The notes: generated from the letters alone by a model not told the origin. A stretch of DNA of 64,000 bases from Acidimicrobiales bacterium (GCA_036270875.1 DATBBR010000031.1:25474-89473); one strand, 5' to 3'. Counted from the stretch's first letter, positions 1-7,885 are shown. Translations and numbers: made by a program.

Positions 1-279
1 GGTGAGCGTCTCGCCCGCGCCCTGCGCTTGGACCGTCTCTTCCGGCTCAAGGTCCTGCCCATCTCCCTGGCGCTGCCTTGGGGCCTGAACGTAGGAGACT
101 TCTTCACCCACCTGCCCCTTCCGGCCAAGATCACCATCCAGGCGCTCGAGCCGATCTGTCTGCGGTCCGAGTACGGCCCCGCGCCCGACCGTGACACCGT
201 CGCCGATGACATCACGCGCCGGATGCAGGACTGTCTCGACGAGCTGGCCGCCGACCGGCGGCTGCCGGTGCTGGGCTGA
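1..279 (+). CDS. Lysophospholipid acyltransferase family protein, C-terminal end (partial)
   Basis: The reading frame is open from the first base of the window to a TGA at 277-279, so this is the last 92 codons of a gene that begins outside. The text RLFRLKVLPISLALPWG followed by a PLPAKITIQ-like segment matches the end of PlsC-like acyltransferases of the diacylglycerol-acyltransferase/hemolysin type seen in actinobacteria, where this region follows the catalytic domain. The HX4D active site would lie upstream and is not visible. The family is recognised from this tail only; the acyl acceptor cannot be inferred. Confidence 0.6.
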   Translation, partial: GERLARALRLDRLFRLKVLPISLALPWGLNVGDFFTHLPLPAKITIQALEPICLRSEYGPAPDRDTVADDITRRMQDCLDELAADRRLPVLG

Positions 280-290
280 GGTCGCAGGAC

Positions 291-740
291 ATGCGTGTCC
301 AAGCCGGGATCGAGGTGAACGCGCCGCCCTCGCTCGTCTGGGCCGTCGTCACCGACCCTGACCGGCTGATCGACTTCATGGCCGGGCTGACCCGGTGGGA
401 GCCGGTCGGCGCAAAGCCACTTGCGTTGGGTGCTCGTTATCGCGTGCGGATGCTGGTCGGTTCGGCTCAAGTCGGTGGCCTCGTCGAGGTGGTCGAGTTC
501 GACGAGGAGCGCGATCTGGCGTGGACGAACGTCACCGGCGTAGATCATCGAGGCCGTTGGCGACTTCGCCAGCGACGCCCGGGATGCACCGATGTCACCC
601 TGCGTCTCAGCTACTCGGCTCCCGGTGGTCTCTTGGGCGTCCTCGCCGACCGACTGGCCGCACCAATGGTGCGTCGCAACCTCCGCAGCTCTCTGAACGC
701 CCTGCAGATGCTCGTGGAGGAACGATCCAGAGCCAGTTGA
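291..740 (+). CDS. SRPBCC (START-like) family protein
   Basis: This 149-residue protein has the helix-grip layout of the SRPBCC/polyketide cyclase superfamily. It opens with a beta strand followed by the typical APPSLVWAVVTDPDRL helix, has an antiparallel-sheet core (RVRMLVGSAQVGGLVEVVEF), and ends with a long amphipathic helix containing SLNALQMLVEE. Such proteins bind hydrophobic ligands or act as cyclases; the ligand is not inferable. It starts at ATG 291, 11 bases after the upstream acyltransferase, and may be co-transcribed with it. Confidence 0.7.
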   Translation: MRVQAGIEVNAPPSLVWAVVTDPDRLIDFMAGLTRWEPVGAKPLALGARYRVRMLVGSAQVGGLVEVVEFDEERDLAWTNVTGVDHRGRWRLRQRRPGCTDVTLRLSYSAPGGLLGVLADRLAAPMVRRNLRSSLNALQMLVEERSRAS

Positions 741-797
741 GGGGTGCGCCCCGCCCTCGGGCGGCCCCACCAGCCTGCCGGTATCTTGGGGCTTCCA

Positions 798-2015
798 GTG
801 GGTGACGAAGGCTTCGTGCATCCGGACTTCGAGCCGGTAGCGTCCGCGTTCCGGAGTCAATTGCGGCGCACCACGGGTGGCGCCGCGGTAGCGGTCTACC
901 ACCGGGGTGAGCTGGTCGTGGACCTGTGGGGCGGCCGCCGCAACGACGAAGGAGGCTCGTGGCAGCGTGACACGATGGCCATGTGCTTCTCCACTACGAA
1001 AGGCCTGACCTCGACCGCGCTCCACCTACTGGCTGACCGCGGCCAGGTGAGCTACGAGGCCCCGGTGGCGGCGTACTGGCCCGAGTTCGCCCAGGCGGGC
1101 AAGGAGAAGCTCACGCTTCGTCACCTGCTCAGCCACTCGGCCGGACTGCACCGGATCCGATCTGTGATCGACGGGGCGTACCGCATGCTCGACTGGGACT
1201 ACATGGTCGACGCGCTGGCGCGGGCGGCGCCGGCCTACGTGCCGGGGACGGCCAACGGCTATCACGCGCTCACCTACGGCTGGCTGGTCGGCGAGGTTGT
1301 CCGGCGAGTCTCGGGCAAGCCCCTCGACGTGTTCGTGCAGGACGAGGTGGCCGCTCCGCTTGGCGTCAACGGCCTCTTCCTCGGCTGCCCGCCAGCCGAG
1401 CGTGACCGGGTCGCCCCGCTCGAGCCCATGGGCCACCTCTCCTTCGGTCCTCGCCCGGTTCGTCACGCACAGAAGATGATGGGCGCGCAGGTGGGAAGGC
1501 TTGCGTCATTGGTGCGGTTCCCAGTCAACCCTCGCCGCATCGTCAACACCCTGGCTCCCCGGGGCGTCGAGGACGTGCTGTCCGGGAGCGACGTGATGGA
1601 CGCCTCGATCCCAGCGGTCAACGGCTTCTTCACCGCCCGCTCTCTCGCTCGTCTGTACTCGATGATCGCCGGACGGGGCACGACTGATGGTGTCCGACTG
1701 CTGTCGCCCGAGACGGTCCGGGAGATGGAAAGCATCCAGTCCTGGCGACGAGACCTCGTCTTGGTGATGCGAATGCGCTGGCGACTCGGGTACCACCTCG
1801 TCGGCACTACCCGGGGGGTTATCGACGAGGCGTTTGGTCATTTCGGCTTCGGTGGGTCCGGCGGCTGGGCCGATCCGTCACGGGAGCTGTCTCTCGCCAT
1901 GGTCTGCAACCGCGGCAGTGGCACGCCGATCGGCGACGTGCGCCTCCTCCAGCTCGGCACGGCGGTGATGGCATCGCCGCGGTTCAACGACACACGAGCA
2001 GGCCGGACGAGCTGA
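798..2015 (+). CDS. Serine hydrolase, beta-lactamase/EstB-like family
   Basis: This is a class C beta-lactamase-fold hydrolase of about 405 residues (carboxylesterase EstB/PBP-like). The nucleophile motif SxxK is visible as STTK in the segment CFSTTKGLTS. A second-motif tyrosine lies in YHALTYGWLVGEVV, and the family-typical LLSHSAGL follows the SxxK helix. No signal peptide is visible, so it is probably a cytoplasmic esterase or peptidase-like enzyme. An in-frame GTG at 744 also exists, but its extension is rich in Pro and Arg. The GTG at 798 lies 10 bases after a TATCTT box (782-787), so I prefer it. The substrate is unknown. Confidence 0.8.
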   Translation: MGDEGFVHPDFEPVASAFRSQLRRTTGGAAVAVYHRGELVVDLWGGRRNDEGGSWQRDTMAMCFSTTKGLTSTALHLLADRGQVSYEAPVAAYWPEFAQAGKEKLTLRHLLSHSAGLHRIRSVIDGAYRMLDWDYMVDALARAAPAYVPGTANGYHALTYGWLVGEVVRRVSGKPLDVFVQDEVAAPLGVNGLFLGCPPAERDRVAPLEPMGHLSFGPRPVRHAQKMMGAQVGRLASLVRFPVNPRRIVNTLAPRGVEDVLSGSDVMDASIPAVNGFFTARSLARLYSMIAGRGTTDGVRLLSPETVREMESIQSWRRDLVLVMRMRWRLGYHLVGTTRGVIDEAFGHFGFGGSGGWADPSRELSLAMVCNRGSGTPIGDVRLLQLGTAVMASPRFNDTRAGRTS

Positions 2016-2023
2016 CATCGCCC

Positions 2024-2791
2024 GTGCGGCAGACTGAGCGCGCCTCGAGAGTGGTCGAGCGCTTGCGCGCCGCCGGGTGCGTTGCGGCTGAAGAGGAGGC
2101 GCACGATCTCCTGGGGATCGCTCCCGACCCTCCGACGCTCGAGGCATGGCTGAGCCGGCGGGAGCGGGGCGAGCCGCTGGCGTGGATCACCGGCGGCCTG
2201 GAGTTCTGTGGCCGGTGGCTCCACGTCGCGCCTGGTGTCTACGTCCCTCGGATCCAGAGCGAGGAGCTGGCCAGGCGGGCCAGCCGGTTGCTCCCGGACC
2301 ACGCCCGCGCCGCCGACTTGTGCACTGGCGCGGGCGCCATCGCAGCTCACATCCTGGCCGAGCTGCCGGCCACCTCGGTCATCGGCATCGACGTCGACCC
2401 GAAGGCCGTGGCCTGCGCGACGCGAAATGGCGTCCGCGCCCTCGTCGCGGACCTCGAGCTGCCGCTGCCCTCCGACCGCACCTTCGACGTTGTCACGGCC
2501 GTGCCGCCGTACGTCCCGACCAGCGACCTCCGACTCTTGCCCGCCGACGTCCAGCGCTACGAGCCACGAGCCGCCCTGGATGGCGGCACCGACGGGCTTG
2601 ACGTTGCCCGCCGCGTCGTCGTGGCAGCCGGCCGGCTCCTACGTCCCGGCGGTTGGCTCCTCATCGAGATCGGTGGCAAGCAGGACGCGACCCTCGTCAG
2701 AGAACTGGCCCCATTCGGCTTCGGCGACGTCGAGTCCTGGCGGGACGACGACGGCGAGCTGAGAGGCCTCGCCGCCAGGCTCATGCTCTAG
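2024..2791 (+). CDS. HemK/PrmC-like class I SAM methyltransferase with altered NPPY motif
   Basis: This 255-residue protein has the two-part layout of PrmC: an N-terminal helical domain (about 1-75) with the SRRERGEPLAWITG segment typical of the family, then a Rossmann methyltransferase with the SAM loop DLCTGAGAIA and an acidic strand end GIDVDP. In PrmC the catalytic motif is NPPY, which positions the substrate glutamine; here it reads VPPY, so the asparagine is missing. It may be a divergent relative rather than the release-factor methyltransferase. The start GTG lies 8 bases after the hydrolase stop. Its 3' end overlaps the convergent cupin gene by 11 bases. Confidence 0.7.
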   Translation: MRQTERASRVVERLRAAGCVAAEEEAHDLLGIAPDPPTLEAWLSRRERGEPLAWITGGLEFCGRWLHVAPGVYVPRIQSEELARRASRLLPDHARAADLCTGAGAIAAHILAELPATSVIGIDVDPKAVACATRNGVRALVADLELPLPSDRTFDVVTAVPPYVPTSDLRLLPADVQRYEPRAALDGGTDGLDVARRVVVAAGRLLRPGGWLLIEIGGKQDATLVRELAPFGFGDVESWRDDDGELRGLAARLML

Positions 2792-3269
2792 CCGCCTGCC
2801 AGGCCGGGCTCTCCAGAAAGTGGTTGTCGTAGAGGTCCTGTGACGCCATCAGGTCGTCCAGCGTCGCTTCGCCTTTGGCGAGCCGCTCGAGCAGCCTGAA
2901 GTACCCAAAGCGCTCGATGCCGGGTGCGAGGACGATCAGCAGCTCGGCGGCATGGCCCGGCGCGGCGGCAAAGGCGTGGGCCATGTTGGGCGGGACCACG
3001 GCGACGTCTCCCTCGTTGGCGGTCACCACCTGGCCGCCGGTCAGGATCTGCACCCTCCCGTCGAGCACGTAGAACAGCTCGGCGGACTTGGTGTGGGTGT
3101 GCGGCAGCGCTCCGTTGGCACTCTTTCCGAGCGACGTTCGCATGACACTGAGCGCGCCACCCGTGGCGTCGCTGTCCGCGAGCAGCCGCGCGGTCACCGG
3201 GGCCATCCCGACGATCTCGGCGTCGACCTCCCGTATGAGGATGCCGTCATCAAAGCTCGGCACGGTCAT
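2781..3269 (-). CDS. Cupin-domain protein
   Basis: This is a single-domain cupin of 162 residues. The metal-binding motif 1 is present as LPHTHTKSAELFYVLDG and motif 2 as VPPNMAHAF. It is followed by a helical tail (RLLERLAKGEATLDDLM) seen in cupins related to quercetin-dioxygenase-like or sugar-binding regulators. I chose ATG 3269 because GGGAGGG lies about 7 bases upstream of it. A longer start at 3338 would put coding sequence across an inverted repeat (3313-3380) and has no ribosome binding site. The role is unknown. Confidence 0.75.
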   Translation of the reverse strand: MTVPSFDDGILIREVDAEIVGMAPVTARLLADSDATGGALSVMRTSLGKSANGALPHTHTKSAELFYVLDGRVQILTGGQVVTANEGDVAVVPPNMAHAFAAAPGHAAELLIVLAPGIERFGYFRLLERLAKGEATLDDLMASQDLYDNHFLESPAWQAARA

Positions 3270-3312
3270 GTCCACGCCCTCCCGGTTGGTGAGTCCTTGC
3301 ACATTGCGGTCG

Positions 3313-3380
3313 TTCCACCTTTGGTCGAAATGAGCCATCGGCAACGCCCGCCACCCGCCCACTTTCGACCTAAGGTGAAA
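3313..3380. promoter_or_regulatory. Inverted repeat upstream of the cupin gene (operator candidate)
   Basis: Two 18-base arms, TTCCACCTTTGGTCGAAA at 3313-3330 and TTTCGACCTAAGGTGAAA at 3363-3380, are inverted copies with two mismatches, separated by 32 bases. Each arm is itself roughly palindromic around CCTAAGG. They sit 44-111 bases upstream of the chosen cupin start, where a repressor could bind as paired dimers. Assignment as an operator is inference. Confidence 0.45.
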
Positions 3381-3418
3381 CAGAATGAAGTACCCGAGGG
3401 ACCGTCGCCGGCCGACGT

Positions 3419-3874
3419 TCAGGACCCCGACGACGAGCCGCCCTCGAGCTGCTGCTTGAGTCGCTCCAGTGCCTGGGCGTTGCCCTTGCGCATCGACCCC
3501 GACATCAACGGGGCCATGAGCTTGAACAGGCCGCCCGGTTTGGGCGCCATCACCAGCTTCACCCTGGTCCCTGAGCCTTCGTCCGAGAGCTCCCACCACC
3601 CCCCCGGCTCCATCGAGCCGGGGCCCGCCTTTGCTGGCGGCCCGTGCCAAGCGAGCTTCGACGGGGCCTCGAACTCGGTCCATTCGAACGTGCTCTCGGT
3701 CTGGCCGCGCGCCATCTTGTAGCCGTACGCGGTGCCGCGGGCGGGCTCACCCGGCGAGACCTGCTTCACCCAGGCGAACTGCGTCACGTACTCGGGCAAC
3801 CGCTCGGCGTGAGCGAGGTGGCCGAACACTTCGGGCCGTGGGCGTGCGATCGTCGTCTCCGCCTCAATCTGCAT
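3419..3874 (-). CDS. SRPBCC family protein
   Basis: A 151-residue START-like protein. It begins with the strand MQIEAETTIARPRPEVFGHLAHAERL, has a WTEFEAPSKLAW strand pair and the family-typical ELSDEGSGTRVKLVM, and ends with a long helix (KGNAQALERLKQQLE) plus a short Ser/Gly tail. It resembles the coenzyme Q-binding/polyketide-cyclase-like subfamily. GGGGAGGAG precedes ATG 3874. It lies upstream of the cupin gene on the same strand, with 149 bases between. The ligand is unknown. Confidence 0.7.
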   Translation of the reverse strand: MQIEAETTIARPRPEVFGHLAHAERLPEYVTQFAWVKQVSPGEPARGTAYGYKMARGQTESTFEWTEFEAPSKLAWHGPPAKAGPGSMEPGGWWELSDEGSGTRVKLVMAPKPGGLFKLMAPLMSGSMRKGNAQALERLKQQLEGGSSSGS

Positions 3875-4031
3875 GGGTCACTCCTCCCCGCGGTGCGAGG
3901 GTCTGGGCTCGCACGGTCTGAGCCTACGACGACGCTGTCCGCCATCGAGAGCGGGCCTGCGGGGCCGCTCGGCCGTGCCCTTTTCCACAGCCACAGAGGG
4001 TCAGCGGCCCGCGACGGCGAACTGTGGCCAG

Positions 4032-4754
4032 GTGATTTCGGGCCCTCGGTCACGTGTTGCCGCCCTGGCAGTGAGCGCAGTGGCCACCGTGAGCCCGGTC
4101 GTGATGATCTGCGGGGCCGCGGCCGCCGCCCACAAGGTCGGCGTGGCCCGGTTCAGGGCCGCCCAGACCGCCGCCATCGGTTCCCTCGGCGACCCGAACA
4201 AGGCCCTGGCCAGCTCGGGCCTGGGCGGCTCGCGTGGCGACCGGCCGCACACCCCCGACCAGGGCGGCGCGACGCCCCCCGGACACGGCACCACCACGGG
4301 GACGGGGCTGGCACCGGCGCCGACCGCTGCTCGCTCGACCACGGCGGCTGCTCCTGCTCCGACGACGACCACCTCGCCCGCGCAGATGGTGATCAACACG
4401 TCCCACGACTTCGCCGTCGCCCTGCTGGAGACGCTCGGCGATCCGCTCACGGCGCAGAACACCGGGGCCATCGTGTCGTGGGTCCGGGCCGAGGGCGGCG
4501 CCTGGAACAGCCCGGCGAAGTTCAACCCGCTCAACACCACGCGCGGGATGCCGGGCTCGTACTCGATCAACGGCGCCGGGGTCCAGGCCTACACGAGCTG
4601 GCCCGAGGGCCTGGCGGCCACGGCCCAGACTCTGCAGGCTGGCGCCTACGGGCGGATCCTGAGCGCCCTCAAAGCCGGCGACAGCGAGCAGGCGGTGGAG
4701 CGGGCGGTGGCGTCGTCGGCATGGGGAACCGGCAGCTTCCAGCTGCTGCCCTGA
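4032..4754 (+). CDS. Exported protein with lysozyme-like C-terminal domain
   Basis: A protein of about 240 residues with an N-terminal hydrophobic stretch (RVAALAVSAVATVSPVVMICGAAAAA) that looks like a signal peptide or membrane anchor, a Thr/Pro/Ala-rich linker (about residues 70-115), and a C-terminal globular domain of about 120 residues. That domain contains GAIVSWVRAEGG, WNSPAKFNPLNTT and WPEGLAATAQTL, a pattern seen in glucosaminidase/lysozyme-fold domains of actinobacterial cell-wall proteins, where the E in RAEGG would be the catalytic candidate. The start is uncertain; GTG 4032 gives the shortest N-terminus that retains the signal-like segment. Confidence 0.5.
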   Translation: MISGPRSRVAALAVSAVATVSPVVMICGAAAAAHKVGVARFRAAQTAAIGSLGDPNKALASSGLGGSRGDRPHTPDQGGATPPGHGTTTGTGLAPAPTAARSTTAAAPAPTTTTSPAQMVINTSHDFAVALLETLGDPLTAQNTGAIVSWVRAEGGAWNSPAKFNPLNTTRGMPGSYSINGAGVQAYTSWPEGLAATAQTLQAGAYGRILSALKAGDSEQAVERAVASSAWGTGSFQLLP

Positions 4755-4789
4755 TCGCCACCCCCGGGCCAGCGCTCGTGACCGCGGCC

Positions 4790-4795
4790 TAACCT
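4790..4795 (+). promoter_or_regulatory. Putative -10 box TAACCT for the 4839 gene
   Basis: TAACCT fits the actinobacterial -10 consensus TANNNT and lies 43 bases before the GTG start at 4839. It predicts transcription from about 4802, giving a short leader with the ribosome binding site GAGGAGGGG at 4828-4836. Confidence 0.4.
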
Positions 4796-4803
4796 CGGCC
4801 TCG

Positions 4804-4822
4804 GTCTCACGGACGGTGAGAC
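4804..4822. promoter_or_regulatory. Perfect 7-bp inverted repeat in the leader of the 4839 gene
   Basis: GTCTCAC (4804-4810), loop GGACG, then GTGAGAC (4816-4822). It sits between the predicted transcription start and the ribosome binding site of the amine-dehydrogenase-like gene. It could be an operator overlapping the start site or an mRNA hairpin. Function is inferred from position. Confidence 0.4.
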
Positions 4823-4838
4823 GAGTGAGGAGGGGCCC

Positions 4839-5906
4839 GTGAGCTACAGGGTGGTGGGCTGGAGCACCGGCAACGTAGGTCGACATGCCATCGCCGGGAT
4901 CCACGCCCACCCGGATCTGGACCTGATCGGCGTCTGGGTGTCGAGCCCGGCGAAAGCGGGGCGGGATGCCGGCGAGCTGGCCGGGATCGGAAAAGAGCTC
5001 GGCGTCCGGGCGACCACCGACGCCGAGTCTCTCCTGGCCCTCCGTCCCGATTGCATCGTGCATTCGGCCATGGCCGACCACCGCCTCATGGAGGCCCTCG
5101 AGGATCTCCAGCATTTCCTCCGGGCCGGCATCGACGTGGTGTCAAGCGGGCCGGTGTTCCTCCAATACCCCGATGGCGTCGTGCCCGACGAGATCGTGGA
5201 TCCTGTGCGGCGGGCCGCCCTCGACGGCGGATCGTCGTTGTGGGTGAACGGCATCGACCCCGGTTTCGCCAACGATTGTCTGCCGCTGGTGCTCACCGGG
5301 ATCAGCGAGCGCATCGAGGAGGTTCGCTGCCTCGAGATCCTCAACTACGCCACCTACGACCAGCCCATGGTGCTCTTCGACATCATGGGCTTCGGACGTC
5401 CGCTCGACGAGACGCCGCTCCTGCTCCAGCCGGGCACCCTCACCACCGCTTGGGGAAGCGTCGTGCGCCAGCTGGCCGCCGGGCTGGGCGTCGAGCTCGA
5501 CGACGTCGAGCAGGTCTACGAGCGCGTCCCAGCGCCCGACACGTTCGAGGTCGCTTCGGGCACCATCGCAGCGGGCACGGCCGCCGCCCTGCGGTTCGAG
5601 GTCCGGGGCATGCGCCATGGGCGAGCACTCGTGGTGGTCGAGCACGTGACCCGGCTGCGGGACGACCTGGCACCGGAGTGGCCGCAGCCCCCGGGCCAGG
5701 GCGGCTATCGGGTGATTGTCACCGGCGAGCCCAACTACACAGCTGACCTGCAGCTGCTCGGCAGCGACGGCGATCACAACACCGCCGGCCTCAAGGCGAC
5801 GGCCATGCGCCTCGTGAACGCGGTGCCGGCAGTCGTCGCCGCCCCGCCGGGCTTGCTGAGCGCCCTGGACCTGCCGCTGGTGACGGGCCGCGGCCTCGTC
5901 GTGTGA
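4839..5906 (+). CDS. NAD(P)H-dependent amine dehydrogenase / dihydrodipicolinate-reductase-like protein
   Basis: A 355-residue oxidoreductase. The N-terminal Rossmann domain starts with VVGWSTGNVGRHAIAGI (a dinucleotide-binding loop), followed by DLIGVWV and CIVHSAMAD; the C-terminal half is alpha/beta with GIDPGFANDCLPL. This is the architecture of 2,4-diaminopentanoate dehydrogenase-like proteins annotated from actinobacteria as NAD(P)H-dependent amine dehydrogenase family. The substrate in this lineage is not established. A strong ribosome binding site supports GTG 4839. The stop overlaps the start of the CoA-transferase gene (TGATG), suggesting translational coupling. Confidence 0.75.
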   Translation: MSYRVVGWSTGNVGRHAIAGIHAHPDLDLIGVWVSSPAKAGRDAGELAGIGKELGVRATTDAESLLALRPDCIVHSAMADHRLMEALEDLQHFLRAGIDVVSSGPVFLQYPDGVVPDEIVDPVRRAALDGGSSLWVNGIDPGFANDCLPLVLTGISERIEEVRCLEILNYATYDQPMVLFDIMGFGRPLDETPLLLQPGTLTTAWGSVVRQLAAGLGVELDDVEQVYERVPAPDTFEVASGTIAAGTAAALRFEVRGMRHGRALVVVEHVTRLRDDLAPEWPQPPGQGGYRVIVTGEPNYTADLQLLGSDGDHNTAGLKATAMRLVNAVPAVVAAPPGLLSALDLPLVTGRGLVV

Positions 5907-7033
5907 TGGCTGGGCAAGAGAGCCGACGAGGGCCTACCAGCCGACCCGTGCCGGCCGCCGAAGGCGCGCTCCTCGACGGGATCCGAGTCCTCGATCTCAG
6001 CATCTGGCGACCTGGGCCCTACGCCACCCAGCTGCTCGTCGAGCTGGGGGCCGAGGTCCTCAAGGTCGAGCCGCCGGGCGGGGACCCGATGCGCGTCTTC
6101 CCGACGCTCTTCGCCGTGCTCAATGCGGGGAAGCGAGCCGTGGCCATCGATCTCAAGGAGGCGTCCGCACGCGACGCGGTGCTGGCGCGGGCGGCGTCGG
6201 CGGATGTCGTGGTCGAGGGATTTCGTCCCGGCGTGGTCGACCGCCTCGGCATCGGCGACGCGGCTGTGCGAGCGGCGAACCCGTCCGTGGTCTATTGCTC
6301 GGTGTCGGGCTACGGGCAGGACGGGCCCCTGCGTCTGCTTCCTGGCCACGACCTGAACTACCAGGCGTGGGCCGGGGTGGTCGAGCCCCGACCAGGCTGC
6401 GACGACGGTCCCGTCGTCGGTCGCCCGCCCATCGCCGACCTGGCCGGCGGCTCCTACGCGGCCCTCGCCATCAGCGCCGCATTGGTGCGGCGAGAACGGC
6501 GAGGGGAGGGCGAGCGCATCGACGTGTCGATGACCGACATCCTGGCCACATGGACCGGAGCCCTCCCGCCGCTCACCATGTCCGACGGTCGGTCCCTCGG
6601 CGACCTCCCCGGCTACGGGACGTTCGCTACCGCCGACGGCGGCTGGATCGCCCTCGGAGTCCTCAGCGAGGACGGCGCGTGGGCGGACCTCGTGCGCGCC
6701 CTCGGTCTCGACGATGCGGCGCCGCTCAGATTCGCCGAGCGCGTGGCGCTCGGCAAGCAGCTCAACGAGCGCATCGTCAAGGCGATCGGCAGCAGCCAGC
6801 GCGACGAGGTCGTCGCTGCCCTCGTCGAGGCCGGCGTGCCTGTGTCACCTGTGCTCTCGCAGAACGAGATGCTCGGCGCCGAGCTCTTTCGACAGCGGGG
6901 CACGGTGACGGACGGTGTCGACGGCGAGCCCGTTATGAGGCATCCCGTGGGCTATGACCGACACCCGGCGCAGGCTCCTCGGGACGTGCCGCCACTGGCG
7001 TCGGGGGTCGACAACCTCCCCGCCTGGCGCTGA
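5906..7033 (+). CDS. CaiB/BaiF family CoA transferase
   Basis: A family III CoA transferase of 375 residues. The N-terminus has GIRVLDLSIWRPGPYATQLL followed by LGAEVLKVEPPGGDPMR, the canonical first block. Further on are ADVVVEGFRPGVVDRLG, SGYGQDGPLR and the aspartate-containing segment GHDLNYQAWAG, which holds the catalytic Asp of the family. It moves CoA between acyl-CoA esters and free acids; the pair is unknown. The start ATG overlaps the preceding stop by one base, so it is coupled to the amine-dehydrogenase-like gene. Confidence 0.85.
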   Translation: MAGQESRRGPTSRPVPAAEGALLDGIRVLDLSIWRPGPYATQLLVELGAEVLKVEPPGGDPMRVFPTLFAVLNAGKRAVAIDLKEASARDAVLARAASADVVVEGFRPGVVDRLGIGDAAVRAANPSVVYCSVSGYGQDGPLRLLPGHDLNYQAWAGVVEPRPGCDDGPVVGRPPIADLAGGSYAALAISAALVRRERRGEGERIDVSMTDILATWTGALPPLTMSDGRSLGDLPGYGTFATADGGWIALGVLSEDGAWADLVRALGLDDAAPLRFAERVALGKQLNERIVKAIGSSQRDEVVAALVEAGVPVSPVLSQNEMLGAELFRQRGTVTDGVDGEPVMRHPVGYDRHPAQAPRDVPPLASGVDNLPAWR

Positions 7034-7054
7034 CGGAGCCGGGTCGGGCGCCTC

Positions 7055-7083
7055 TTGTCAGGACATCCCCGCCGTGGTACGCA
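7055..7083 (+). promoter_or_regulatory. Putative promoter of the STAS gene
   Basis: TTGTCA (7055-7060), a 17-base spacer and TACGCA (7078-7083) give a good -35 and a weaker -10 about 22 bases before ATG 7106. The ribosome binding site GAGGGAGG follows at 7093-7100. Confidence 0.35.
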
Positions 7084-7105
7084 ACTAGTCACGAGGGAGG
7101 GTCTG

Positions 7106-7450
7106 ATGAACGGTGCGCCTGATTTCGGCGTGGTTGTCTCGGAGGACGACGGCACGTCGGTCGTGAGCGTCAGAGGAGAGCTCGACATCTTCACTGCGCC
7201 CCGCCTCAGCGGCATCCTCGCCGGGCTTGTCGCGGCCGGAGGCGAGGTCGTCGTCGGTCTGGGCGACACCGCGTTCATGGAGTCGACCGGCATCGCCGTG
7301 CTGGCGCAGACGCATTTCGCCCTCCAGGAGCGCGGCGGGCACCTCACGATCGACTCGCCGCGCGACAACGTCTTCAAGGTCCTGGAGCTGAGCGGGCTGA
7401 CGGGGATCATCACGATCACACACCCGCCCTCCGCGCCCTCGCCCAACTAG
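7106..7450 (+). CDS. STAS-domain anti-anti-sigma factor
   Basis: This 114-residue single STAS domain (SpoIIAA/RsbV type) has the ELDIFTAPRL strand-helix start and the phosphorylation loop ESTGIAVL, where the serine is the usual target of an anti-sigma-factor kinase. It would release a sigma factor by partner switching when dephosphorylated. A GAF-SpoIIE phosphatase gene follows downstream (7886) and could be its activator, but they are 435 bases apart. ATG 7106 is chosen for the GAGGGAGG ribosome binding site; an upstream TTG at 7055 lacks one. Confidence 0.8.
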   Translation: MNGAPDFGVVVSEDDGTSVVSVRGELDIFTAPRLSGILAGLVAAGGEVVVGLGDTAFMESTGIAVLAQTHFALQERGGHLTIDSPRDNVFKVLELSGLTGIITITHPPSAPSPN

Positions 7451-7885
7451 CCTGACGACGGACGCAGAACGTCCCAAAAGCGCGCGAGCCACTCGGTCAA
7501 TCACAAGACGAGCCGGAGCGACGAGAAGAAAGGACGGCTCGGAGGCCCTGGGCCCTCGCCTTTCAACCAGGGCCCCCGGCCGTTCTCTGTTGACCACGAG
7601 GGGGGAGCCGCCGCGGTCGTGTTCCACCGTAGACGGGTCGGCTCACGAAGAGAAGGGGACGAGGGGTCACCTATCTGAGTGAAATCCCGGCGACACCTCA
7701 CCACACCCGGCTGGGCTGTGTTGGGCGGCCAAGCCGAGCCCCTCGGCTTGGCCCACCCAACCCCCAGTGCCCACTAGCCAGCTGCTGACTACCTACCCAG
7801 GAAGTGGGAGGGCTAACCGGCCCATGAGGGCAGCCCGGCCCCCGGCGAGCAGGACAAGAGCCGCCGATCTCGAAGAGGTTAAGAG
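7451..7885 (+). other. Gene-free, hairpin-rich leader region before the GAF-SpoIIE gene
   Basis: No convincing coding sequence is visible in these 435 bases. Several stems can be drawn: CGGCTC (7535-7540) with GAGCCG (7605-7610) enclosing GGGCCCT...AGGGCCC (7550-7575); GGTCAC with GTGA near 7665-7683; a 12+6 bp stem at 7720-7761; and GGGCTAACCGGCCC near 7809-7823. The order of a GGGGGGAGCCG segment, a GTGAAATCCC segment and a GCTAACCGG segment loosely recalls the c-di-AMP (ydaO) riboswitch, but I cannot align a complete consensus. It may be a structured 5' leader or an unannotated RNA. Confidence 0.35.
7720..7761. terminator. Strong stem-loop (12 + 6 bp), no U tract
   Basis: GTTGGGCGGCCAAGCCGAG (7720-7738), loop CCC, then CTCGGCTTGGCCCACCCAAC (7742-7761) pair over 12 and 6 base pairs with one internal mismatch/bulge. 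It lies between the STAS gene and the GAF-SpoIIE gene. Without a T run it is either a U-less actinobacterial terminator or part of a structured leader. Confidence 0.45.

Noticed and set aside
7451..7885. A c-di-AMP (ydaO) riboswitch
   Set aside because: GGGGGGAGCCG, GTGAAATCCC and GCTAACCGG occur in the right order, but spacing and the closing helix do not fit the consensus well enough. I list it only as an unassigned structured region.
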